Shown one piece after another: positions 1-5,341 of a DNA stretch of 5,853 nt (the stretch's first letter is position 1; every line of letters begins with the position of its first letter). The translations under genes and the position numbers were made by a program. This stretch comes from DATJHM01 sp035493895 (GTDB lineage: Bacteria > Chloroflexota > Ktedonobacteria > Ktedonobacterales > Ktedonobacteraceae): contig DATJHM010000076.1 of NCBI GenBank assembly GCA_035493895.1, positions 1-5,853 of the forward strand. Direction: 5' to 3'. The notes below the pieces were generated by a model. It was not told the origin of the DNA and searched no databases. It saw nothing but the letters and a program-made list of their open reading frames with translations.

Positions 1-1
1 C

Positions 2-820
2 GAAGAGCAATTGAGCGAAGACGAAGATGAAACGCTGATGCAGTGGGAATTTCACGATCTCCTGTTTCATAGCCGCAGTCGTGTCGGCAGGCATGATAAT
101 CAGCTTGGCGGCACCTATCGTTTTCTTGAGAGCATTCCTCCGCAACCGGCAGTGAAGTCCGCAGCATGGTCCACGACGATTCCTTTGCCGCGTCCTGATA
201 TAGACAAGCTTTGCAAGAAAGATCCGCCGCTGGCGGCGGTCATGGAAGCGCGCACCTCGATACGCGACTATGGGAAGGGCACGATTACCATGGCACAGCT
301 CAGCGAGTTTCTCTATCGGGTCGCACGCGTCAAAGAAATCTATAGCTACGAAGAAACAGGCGAGTTTACCAGAAGGCCGTATCCGGGCAGTGGTGCAAGC
401 TATGAAATGGAACTGTATCTCACCATCGACCAATGTGAGGGGCTTGCGCCAGGCTTCTACTGGTATGATCCGCTGAATCATGCGCTGGCATTGATCAGAG
501 AGCCGGATAAAGACACCGGGCGCATGCTTTTCGATGCCTACCAATCGATGGGTAGTCCCGCCGTCCCGCAGGTGCTGATTACGCTGGCAGCTCGCTTCCA
601 GAGGGTCTCCTGGAAGTACCAGAGCATCGCCTACGCGCTGATCCTGAAAAACGTGGGCGTCATTTATGCCACAATGTATCTTGTGGCGACGGCGCTGAAC
701 CTGGCCCCCTGCGCTCTCGGCTCGGGCGATTCCGATCTCTTTGCCCGATTGGCAGGCACCGATTATCTCAAGGAGACTTCGGTGGGAGAATTTGCGCTGG
801 GACATAAGCCCGAGGAATAA
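2..820 (+). CDS. SagB-type FMN-dependent dehydrogenase (nitroreductase superfamily), 5'-truncated by the window edge
   Basis: The reading frame is open to the left edge (codons from position 2) and stops with TAA at 818-820. The TTG at 11 is only a formal start; the real start is probably upstream, since two-domain SagB-type proteins are longer. Numbering from that TTG, residues 12-38 (QWEFHDLLFHSRSR, then GGTYRF) match the linker typical of this family. The nitroreductase core follows: RTSIRDYG at 81-88 (the Arg-x-Ser-x-Arg FMN-phosphate motif), YPGSGASYEMELY at 124-136, PGFYWYDP at 147-154, and a late block with KYQSIAYAL near 202-210 and a C-terminal Gly-Glu-Phe-Ala-Leu-Gly. Known members oxidise azolines to azoles on ribosomal peptides (SagB, McbC, ThcOx); others have unknown substrates. 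A peptide-modification role here is inference, because partner genes would lie to the left. No clear terminator follows the stop; tandem repeats begin 14 bp later. Confidence 0.88.
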   Translation, partial: EEQLSEDEDETLMQWEFHDLLFHSRSRVGRHDNQLGGTYRFLESIPPQPAVKSAAWSTTIPLPRPDIDKLCKKDPPLAAVMEARTSIRDYGKGTITMAQLSEFLYRVARVKEIYSYEETGEFTRRPYPGSGASYEMELYLTIDQCEGLAPGFYWYDPLNHALALIREPDKDTGRMLFDAYQSMGSPAVPQVLITLAARFQRVSWKYQSIAYALILKNVGVIYATMYLVATALNLAPCALGSGDSDLFARLAGTDYLKETSVGEFALGHKPEE

Positions 821-833
821 TCCATCGTGAAGG

Positions 834-991
834 GCGCGAGACGGCCGGTGGAGGACGCGGGTCGGCATGAAGCGCGAGACGGCCGGTGGAGGACGCGGAT
901 CGGCATGAAGCGCGAGACGGCCGGTGGCGGACGCGGATCGGCATGAAGCGCGAGATGGCCGGTGGCGGACGCGGATCGGCATGAAGCGCGA
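834..991. repeat. Tandem array of four 38-bp repeats plus a partial fifth
   Basis: Units start at 834, 872, 910 and 948 (exact 38-bp period), each beginning GCGCGAGAYGGCCGG and ending GGCATGAA. The next unit starts at 986 but diverges after GCGCGA. Differences between units are single bases (for example GTGGAGG versus GTGGCGG, GGGTCGG versus GGATCGG). Since 38 is not a multiple of 3, the reading frame rotates from unit to unit, which argues against coding. There are no unique spacers, so this is not a CRISPR array. The array begins 14 bp after the SagB-type stop codon and its last unit runs into a GTAG-plus-palindrome element. Confidence 0.92.
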
Positions 992-998
992 TCCCTAC
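973..998 (-). repeat. REP-like palindrome a (GTAG + GGATCG/CGATCC)
   Basis: On the minus strand GTAG (998-995) is followed directly by a perfect 6-bp stem GGATCG/CGATCC (994-989 with 978-973) and a 10-nt loop CGCTTCATGC. This is the layout of REP sequences: a GTAG-type tetranucleotide next to a palindrome. The body overlaps the last 38-bp tandem unit; the earlier units lack the second stem half because they read CGAGAY instead of CGATCC. Confidence 0.6.
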
Positions 999-1143
999 CT
1001 GTTCTGTTTGGGCTAGCGGATTCGGGGCCGTCACAGGGACAGCAGATTCGCGGTCTGATTGCGGCAGAATTTTCTTAAAAATGCTACACATCCTACACAA
1101 ATGCCGATTCGATGGGGATTTTGGCCCTACATCGAGGCTATAC
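993..1143. repeat. Composite repeat unit A (head block plus heptamer block)
   Basis: This is the first of two diverged tandem copies. The head block 993-1041 matches 1169-1217 (CCCTACCTGTT, then TGTTTGGG, AGCG, ATTCG, with scattered changes). The block at 1066-1103 matches 1277-1314 with one mismatch in 38 bp. It contains GCTACAC at 1083, CCTACAC at 1092, CCTACAT at 1126 and GCTATAC at 1137. REP-like palindrome a overlaps its left end. No open frame in it looks like protein. Confidence 0.75.
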
Positions 1144-1147
1144 AAAC

Positions 1148-1174
1148 GGGCAGGCATAAAGCAACTGCCCCTAC
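1148..1174 (-). repeat. REP-like palindrome b (GTAG + GGGCAG/CTGCCC)
   Basis: On the minus strand GTAG (1174-1171) is followed by a perfect 6-bp stem GGGCAG/CTGCCC (1170-1165 with 1153-1148) and an 11-nt loop TTGCTTTATGC. The loop shares GCTT-Y-ATGC with palindrome a, while three stem pairs differ on both arms, so pairing is kept. It sits at the left end of composite unit B, just as palindrome a heads unit A. Confidence 0.6.
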
Positions 1175-1353
1175 CTGTTGTGTTTGGGTGAGCGAATTCG
1201 ATGCCATTACGGGACCGATGTGAAACCCAAACTCTTTTCAGCGCTACACATCCTACACTGCTTATTTACGGCGACAAGAATTTTCTTAAAAATGCTACAT
1301 ATCCTACACAAATGTGGATATGATGGGAGTCTTGTCCTACACTAAAGCTACAC
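1169..1353. repeat. Composite repeat unit B (head block plus expanded heptamer block)
   Basis: This is the second copy of the unit at 993-1143. The offset is 176 bp for the head block and 211 bp for the heptamer block, so about 35 bp are extra between them; the extra part carries another GCTACAC/CCTACAC pair at 1243 and 1252. The main block has GCTACAT at 1293, CCTACAC at 1302, CCTACAC at 1336 and GCTACAC at 1347. Spacings of 9, 34 and 11 bp between successive heptamers are identical to unit A (1083, 1092, 1126, 1137). Confidence 0.75.
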
Positions 1354-1555
1354 TATCTCTGTATCAGGCGACATCGTTGGCGCGAGAAGTGAGAGAAGGG
1401 TGTGTTCTTGCTCCTACTCTATATATATTCGGCAGGTGGTGGGAGTTCTGAAGGGTTGATGGGAGATTTGTTCTTTATTGTGTCTGTAGGTGGGAAACCG
1501 CGATCGCCCTCTTGCCGGAATGGCCTGGGGAAGCCTGTTCCGTCGTTGGCGGCCC
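1354..1555. other. Intergenic stretch with no recognisable feature
   Basis: I see no gene, RNA or repeat here. It contains a short TATATATAT tract near 1421-1429 and one GCGATCGC octamer at 1500-1507. An open frame running through to 1749 has low-complexity, non-protein-like content and crosses a palindromic repeat, so I do not call it. Confidence 0.5.
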
Positions 1556-1591
1556 GGACGCCATTCCGCTGCGGCTTCATGGCGTCCCTAC
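1556..1591 (-). repeat. REP-like palindrome c (GTAG + GGACGCCAT/ATGGCGTCC)
   Basis: On the minus strand GTAG (1591-1588) abuts a perfect 9-bp stem GGACGCCAT/ATGGCGTCC (1587-1579 with 1564-1556). The 14-nt loop contains a small CCG-CTG-CGG hairpin of its own. The 39 bp at 1556-1594 are identical to 5565-5603, about 4 kb away, so this is a dispersed repeat rather than a local terminator. Confidence 0.75.
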
Positions 1592-1643
1592 TGGCCTGGG
1601 GAGTGGTTCGACCGGATGCTACGGAATTGATGGGCGATTCCCC

Positions 1644-1708
1644 TTATCTACGTGACATTGCAAACAAGCAGCGCCTCTACAAAGGAAAAACCTACCTCTG
1701 CAAATCCA
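1644..1708 (+). repeat. Dispersed repeat segment, left copy
   Basis: Positions 1644-1680 (beginning TTATCTACGTGACATTGC) match 5635-5671 at 34 of 37 bases. Positions 1686-1708 match 5708-5730 at 19 of 23. In both places the segment lies downstream of the same GTAG palindrome, so palindrome and segment form one dispersed unit. The right copy has about 30 extra bases between the two matching blocks. A further decayed match is at 1760-1778 (17 of 19 with 5555-5573). Confidence 0.75.
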
Positions 1709-1804
1709 TGGCGTCCATACGAGATTGGCTACTCTCGTTCGGGGAGTGAGAAGGATTGTGCGAGTTTGCGGACGCTATGCTTCCGGCAAAAATAAGATAT
1801 AGTA

Positions 1805-1834
1805 TATAATTGACATATATCGACACATGTCAAT
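1805..1834 (+). promoter_or_regulatory. Promoter candidate with overlapping operator-like dyad, upstream of the serine hydrolase
   Basis: A consensus -10 box TATAAT lies at 1805-1810 without a good -35 upstream. It overlaps a perfect 8-bp inverted repeat ATTGACAT-N10-ATGTCAAT (1809-1816 and 1827-1834). A start near 1817 would fall inside the dyad, as expected for a repressor-controlled promoter. Alternatively TTGACA at 1810-1815 could serve as a -35, but the -10 position 17 bp later (ATCTAC) is poor. The regulator is not in the window. Confidence 0.45.
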
Positions 1835-1884
1835 CTACACGTTAGAAGCGACGAGCATGTCGTGTTGACACTTTTCAGCCATAA

Positions 1885-1893
1885 AAGGAAAGG
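1885..1893 (+). promoter_or_regulatory. Ribosome binding site of the serine hydrolase
   Basis: AAGGAAAGG is purine-rich and ends 7 nt before the ATG at 1901. It decides the start in favour of 1901 over the in-frame GTG at 1862, which has no such motif. Confidence 0.7.
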
Positions 1894-1900
1894 TCATCTT

Positions 1901-3355
1901 ATGATTCAGGCGACTGAGTTGCCACGTAGCACTCCAGAAGCACAGGGAATAGCTTCTTCCGCCATTCAAGCCTTCATCGATGCCATTGAGCAGAGCAGCC
2001 TTGGCGTCCATAGTTTTCTGCTGATCCGCAACGGGCACAATGTTGCTGAGGGCTGGTGGAAACCGTATGCAGCAGATCTTCCGCATAGTATGTTTTCGGT
2101 TAGCAAGAGCTTTACCTCTACGGCGATTGGTCTCGCCATCTCTGAAGGTCGGCTCTCGCTGGACGATTCCGTGATCTCCTTCTTCCCGGCGTATGTCACG
2201 CCAGAGATTCGGGAGAATATGGGGGCCCTTCAGGTTCGCCATCTGCTTTCGATGAGCACGGGTCATGCTGAGGATACCTTCCCGGCCATGACAGGTTCCA
2301 CGGATGACGAGTGGGCCCGCGTTTTTCTGTCGCTTCCCATTACGTACACACCGGGCACGCATTTTCTCTACAACACAGGTGCGACCTTTATGCTTTCGGC
2401 CATCCTGCAATCACTCACAGGACAGACGCTGGTAGAGTATCTCCAGCCACGTCTGTTTCAGCCGCTTGGCATCGAGGCTCCTTTCTGGCAAGCCAATAAG
2501 AAAGGCATCGCCTTAGGCGGCACCGGGCTCCACATACGCACGGTTGATCTCGCAAAATTTGGCCTTCTCTATTTACAGCGTGGCGTGTGGAACGGACAAC
2601 GCCTTGTACCGGAAGCATGGATAGAAGAAGCCACCAGAGCGCATATCTCCAATGGGGATGACCCAAATAGCGATTGGAGTCAGGGGTACGGCTTCCAATT
2701 CTGGCGCTCGCGTCATAATGCATATCGCGGCGATGGGGCATTTGGACAATTTTGTGTGGTGATGCCCCAATATAATGCGATTCTTGCGATGACGAGCGGC
2801 ACAACCGATATGCAAGGTATTTTAAATGCGGTCTGGGACCATCTGCTCCCGGGCATGAACGAGGCCGCATTGCCGGAACAGGCTGGCGCAACGGATGCGC
2901 TCAGCGAGCGTCTCGCGCAACTGGCATTGCCGCTGCCGAAGTCGTTGGACAGCGCACCAGCAACGGCCGAGCGCATCGCAGGTCGCACGATTCGTCTCGA
3001 AAAGAACGAGGTCCATATGCATGAGGTCTCTTTCACCTTCGGAGAGGATACCAGTACGTTCAAGGTGCGAGACGACAAAGGTGAAGAATACAGCGTCCAC
3101 TGTGGACGCACTGATTGGACACTGGATAGCACGCCCCTCTGGAGCTACAGTGCACCATCCTCGCCCCTGCGCATTGCGGCACATGGAGGATGGAGCGACG
3201 AGCATACATTTGTGATGGACTGGCAATACATTGAAACTCCGTTCCGCCATATCATCACGTTCGACTTCCAGGACGATAGAATCGATGTTTCTGTAGAACT
3301 CGATTTACCGTTCTGGACAAAACGTGTTGAGCGGTTCCAGGGACACCTGGGGTAA
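1901..3355 (+). CDS. Serine hydrolase, class C beta-lactamase / penicillin-binding-like fold
   Basis: The 484-residue protein probably is a serine esterase, amidase or peptidase of the beta-lactamase-related (PF00144-type) family. The N-terminal catalytic domain spans roughly residues 8-330. The nucleophile motif is Ser66-Val-Ser-Lys69 (MFSVSKSFTS). The Tyr motif is Tyr157-Asn-Thr-Gly in PGTHFLYNTGA, a form seen in the NylB-like branch. The third motif region is Gly277-Asp-Gly-Ala-Phe-Gly-Gln283, in place of Lys-Thr-Gly. HLLSMSTGH (114-122) is another family landmark. Residues about 335-484 form a separate Trp- and beta-rich C-terminal region I do not recognise. There is no signal peptide or membrane segment, so the enzyme is likely cytoplasmic, which argues against a cell-wall or classic beta-lactamase role. 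It has its own promoter candidate and ribosome site and is followed by a large hairpin. The substrate is unknown. Confidence 0.9.
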   Translation: MIQATELPRSTPEAQGIASSAIQAFIDAIEQSSLGVHSFLLIRNGHNVAEGWWKPYAADLPHSMFSVSKSFTSTAIGLAISEGRLSLDDSVISFFPAYVTPEIRENMGALQVRHLLSMSTGHAEDTFPAMTGSTDDEWARVFLSLPITYTPGTHFLYNTGATFMLSAILQSLTGQTLVEYLQPRLFQPLGIEAPFWQANKKGIALGGTGLHIRTVDLAKFGLLYLQRGVWNGQRLVPEAWIEEATRAHISNGDDPNSDWSQGYGFQFWRSRHNAYRGDGAFGQFCVVMPQYNAILAMTSGTTDMQGILNAVWDHLLPGMNEAALPEQAGATDALSERLAQLALPLPKSLDSAPATAERIAGRTIRLEKNEVHMHEVSFTFGEDTSTFKVRDDKGEEYSVHCGRTDWTLDSTPLWSYSAPSSPLRIAAHGGWSDEHTFVMDWQYIETPFRHIITFDFQDDRIDVSVELDLPFWTKRVERFQGHLG

Positions 3356-3380
3356 TACTACTTCAGAGAAAATCCCTTCA

Positions 3381-3443
3381 GAGAAGGGGGATATGCGCGA
3401 AGCTGACATGAATGTACAGCGTGCATAGTATATCCCCCTTTTC
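3381..3443 (+). terminator. Large hairpin after the serine hydrolase, probable terminator
   Basis: GAGAAGGGGGATAT (3381-3394) pairs with ATATCCCCCTTTTC (3430-3443): 11 bp are perfect and the full 14 bp include one G-T wobble. The 35-nt loop contains a smaller stem GCTG/CAGC (3402-3405 with 3417-3420) around ACA/TGT. It lies 25 bp after the stop codon. The T residues are mostly inside the stem rather than after it, so it may instead be a processing or stability structure. Confidence 0.55.
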
Positions 3444-3479
3444 CTTTGCTGCACGCTGATACTATAAAGGCCGAAGCAT

Positions 3480-3508
3480 TTGCATATTGCTTGATTTTAC
3501 GTTATAGT
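3480..3508 (+). promoter_or_regulatory. Weak promoter candidate for the TIR gene
   Basis: TATAGT at 3503-3508 is a fair -10 box; TTGCAT at 3480-3485 stands 17 bp upstream as a weak -35. Transcription from it would begin near 3515, only a few bases before the ATG at 3518, giving a leaderless mRNA. This fits the absence of a Shine-Dalgarno sequence before that ATG. Confidence 0.3.
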
Positions 3509-3517
3509 GCATATTGT

Positions 3518-4327
3518 ATGGATACACTGAAAATTTTCTGTTCTTTTGCGCCCGAAGATAAGGCACTGATGGAAAGCTTTTATGCACACTTGCGAGGATT
3601 AAAAAGGCCTCGAGATCTCAGTGTCTGGTATGCCGATGATATACTTCCAGGCAAGCAGTGGGAGCTTGAGCGTAACAGCCAGTTGCAGGCTGCGCACATT
3701 ATTTTGCTCCTTGTCAGTTCCGATTTTATCAGCTCGCACGAACAGTACGAAAAAGAAGTGCCGCTCGCGATGGAGCGATATAACAGAGGAGAAGCTCACG
3801 TTATTCCAATCATACTCCGCCATGTGTATTGGAAAGAGACCTCCTTTGCTAAGCTTCTTCCATTACCTGATGGCGGCAGACCTGTTACTGATAAAGGGTT
3901 ATGGTCGTCTCAGGATCAGGCTTTCTTCAATGTTATTTTAGGCATAAAACGCTTTATAGACGATAAGAAACTCCTTCTACCTGAAGCACAGGACAGCGTT
4001 TCATCCAAACCAACGAATATCCGTTTTAGCTATCAACCATCCTGGAATGGCAATAAGGGGATCATTCTCTTTCGCTTGAAAGAGACAGACCATGTACTGG
4101 AATATTTCCGTAATGATAAAATCATTCACCAGATCTTTTTAGTGAAAGAGGGGCAGACGGAGCTGGTAAAACTGACTATTCCCCTCGGGACATTCCGATC
4201 CATAGAAAAACAGGTGCATTTTCAAATCGATGGCGTTGACTGCCTCTTCACATTTAAAATGAGTGCGATGGTAAGCATCATGAGCGTTAAGTTGGAGGTA
4301 GGAGAAGAAGAAGTTTTTCGTACCTGA
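3518..4327 (+). CDS. TIR-domain protein with an unrecognised C-terminal beta-rich domain
   Basis: The 269-residue protein starts with a TIR domain (about residues 3-150). Box 1 is KIFCSFAPEDK (5-15). Then come WYADDILPGKQWELE (37-51), AAHIILLLVSSDFISS (58-73), and YEKEVPLAM (77-85), whose Glu80 aligns with the catalytic Glu of TIR NADases such as SARM1. VIPIILR (95-101), LPLPDGGRPV (114-123) and QAFFNVILGIKRFID (134-148) are typical of bacterial TIR proteins. Family members hydrolyse NAD+ or make cyclic ADP-ribose signals, often in phage defence; activity here is inferred. Residues about 165-262 form a beta-rich C-terminal domain I cannot name, possibly a sensor. I chose the ATG at 3518 because the TIR fold begins there; a TTG at 3446 would add 24 unrelated residues. 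No ribosome site is visible. A spot count at 4081-4140 gives 33% GC, against 68% at 2881-2940 in the hydrolase, suggesting separate origin. No defence partner adjoins. Confidence 0.88.
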   Translation: MDTLKIFCSFAPEDKALMESFYAHLRGLKRPRDLSVWYADDILPGKQWELERNSQLQAAHIILLLVSSDFISSHEQYEKEVPLAMERYNRGEAHVIPIILRHVYWKETSFAKLLPLPDGGRPVTDKGLWSSQDQAFFNVILGIKRFIDDKKLLLPEAQDSVSSKPTNIRFSYQPSWNGNKGIILFRLKETDHVLEYFRNDKIIHQIFLVKEGQTELVKLTIPLGTFRSIEKQVHFQIDGVDCLFTFKMSAMVSIMSVKLEVGEEEVFRT

Positions 4328-4362
4328 TCCTCTTTGAGGGAGACTCATCTGACGAGCAAGAC

Positions 4363-4404
4363 CATCGCATCCAATCCAATAAAACCTCATTTCCGCATGC
4401 GATG
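4363..4404. repeat. Inverted repeat downstream of the TIR gene
   Basis: CATCGCAT (4363-4370) and ATGCGATG (4397-4404) are perfect 8-bp arms around a 26-nt loop, 35 bp after the TIR stop codon. No T-run follows, so it is not a typical intrinsic terminator; it could protect the mRNA 3' end. Confidence 0.4.
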
Positions 4405-4488
4405 TTCCTCCTGAACAATCGTTTCCCGGATCATGCCCTATGCGCACAATTCCGGTTACGCGCTTCATCTCGCTTCACAGGCATATCA

Positions 4489-4520
4489 GGATATGTTATA
4501 TTGAACAATATAAAGTATCC
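4489..4520. repeat. Near-perfect 32-bp AT-rich dyad
   Basis: GGATA (4489-4493) pairs with TATCC (4516-4520), and TTATATTG (4496-4503) pairs with CAATATAA (4506-4513) around a 2-bp centre; one wobble and one mismatch separate the two stems. A GAATATTC palindrome (4526-4533) and a T5 run (4536-4540) follow. It could be an operator or a cruciform/hairpin. No gene start is close on either strand, so its role is unclear. Confidence 0.5.
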
Positions 4521-4571
4521 GAACAGAATATTCAGTTTTTCCGATAGATTGTCAGGGAGAGAGAGAGAAGC

Positions 4572-4604
4572 GGGCGATAGCGGAATGATGCCGCTATCCC
4601 CTTT
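4572..4604. terminator. Terminator hairpin between convergent genes
   Basis: GATAGCGG (4576-4583) pairs with CCGCTATC (4591-4598) around a 7-nt loop; GGG (4572-4574) pairs with CCC (4599-4601) past a one-base bulge. TTTGTT follows on the plus strand. It lies 245 bp after the TIR stop and 25 bp beyond the stop of the minus-strand gene, so it may serve both. The T tract favours plus-strand termination. A (GA) run at about 4556-4568 precedes it. Confidence 0.6.
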
Positions 4605-4628
4605 GTTGCCGCAATCGTCTGCGGGAGC

Positions 4629-5105
4629 TTAGCTACGAGCTGCCTGTCTCTTATGCTTGCTCACTGCCAGATCATACGCCTCAGCCAGAAGTTGCCGCAC
4701 GTTCGTTTCAAACGTCTCCTCACCCGGGTTGAGCATGCATACCCACAACATTCGACCATACACCGGGTGAGGCATGATTTGATCCAGGGCAGTGAAGTCA
4801 TAGGAGCTTTCGTTTTCGTCGGTGATCGCCGCGCTGTCTCTAACGGAAAATCGTGCAGGATCGCCGAAGAGCGAGCGAAATGTCTGCTTGCCGATGCCAA
4901 TGTTCAAGCGAAAGACCGACGGGCGATTGAGGTTGGAGAACTGATCATTGATATCGCTTGTCACAATCGTCACAAACATGAACCTGTAATCCGGCGGTAC
5001 GTTGCTCTCCGGATTGTAGAAGAAGAAGCTGTCGCCCGAAGCGACCACAACATCCACGCCCTCAAATGTCTCAGTGATATACTGGCTGATCTCAGATTCA
5101 TTCAT
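4629..5105 (-). CDS. DUF6194-like protein of unknown function
   Basis: The 158-residue soluble protein has no signal peptide or membrane segment. Its landmarks match, from memory, a family of small uncharacterised proteins common in Streptomyces and other soil bacteria (DUF6194): GDSFFFYNP at 24-32, FVTIVTSD at 44-51, LNRPSVFRLNIGIGK at 59-73, and MPHPVYGRMLWVCMLNPGEETF at 111-132 with a His-Pro-Val-Tyr-Gly core. A C-terminal helix (133-152, LLAEAYDLAVSKHK) follows. Length fits the family. The ATG at 5105-5103 is preceded by AGGAAAGGA (5123-5115), so the start is well supported. It is convergent with the TIR gene and shares the terminator region. No catalytic role is known and I see no classic active-site motif. 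A possible -10 box TATGAT lies at 5144-5139 without a convincing -35. Confidence 0.85.
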   Translation of the reverse strand: MNESEISQYITETFEGVDVVVASGDSFFFYNPESNVPPDYRFMFVTIVTSDINDQFSNLNRPSVFRLNIGIGKQTFRSLFGDPARFSVRDSAAITDENESSYDFTALDQIMPHPVYGRMLWVCMLNPGEETFETNVRQLLAEAYDLAVSKHKRQAARS

Positions 5106-5114
5106 GAGTATTGG

Positions 5115-5123
5115 TCCTTTCCT
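5115..5123 (-). promoter_or_regulatory. Ribosome binding site of the DUF6194-like gene
   Basis: Read on the minus strand, AGGAAAGGA ends 9 nt before the ATG at 5105. It resembles the site used by the serine hydrolase gene (AAGGAAAGG). Confidence 0.65.
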
Positions 5124-5341
5124 GACGCCTTTACGTTGATCATATCTCTACTGTACAACACTCATGCCCAATTGGAGACTCAGGCAACGCGTAGCATTGG
5201 CGATGGTTATCTACAATGCCATATTCAAGCTCCAATTCCTGGATCATATAGGAGAAAGCAGAGGGGAAATCTCTAAAGGAACTTGAGGGTTTTACATGAT
5301 TGTTTGTGTCGTACATCTTTACGGATGAGCTTATTTGACCG
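5124..5341. other. Upstream region of the DUF6194-like gene, no gene called
   Basis: No convincing gene or repeat is seen. A minus-strand frame here ends at 5140; its last 35 codons (from an ATG near 5247) read somewhat like protein (IQELELEYGIVDNHRQ), but there is no ribosome site and its upstream part runs into the palindromic repeat. It could be a remnant of a lost gene. Confidence 0.35.

Noticed and set aside
834..991. CRISPR array
   Set aside because: Repeats are head-to-tail with no unique spacers, and no cas gene is near.
768..1157. Minus-strand open frame of 129 codons
   Set aside because: It is built from the 38-bp tandem repeats read in rotating frames and overlaps the SagB-type C-terminus; Pro/Arg-rich, no ribosome site.
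1402..1749. Plus-strand open frame of 115 codons
   Set aside because: It runs through a dispersed palindromic repeat, has non-protein-like composition and lacks a ribosome site.
1862..1900. GTG start at 1862 for the serine hydrolase
   Set aside because: The ATG at 1901 has a strong AAGGAAAGG site 7 nt upstream; the extra 13 residues do not fit the family start.
1835..3250. Several minus-strand and out-of-frame open frames over the serine hydrolase
   Set aside because: All are overlaps of a well-supported gene with clear motifs; none shows recognisable protein features.
3446..3517. TTG start at 3446 for the TIR gene
   Set aside because: It would begin at the base of the upstream hairpin and add 24 residues before the TIR fold; no ribosome site.
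4653..5276. Plus-strand open frame of 207 codons
   Set aside because: It is antisense to the DUF6194-like gene, which has family motifs and a good ribosome site.
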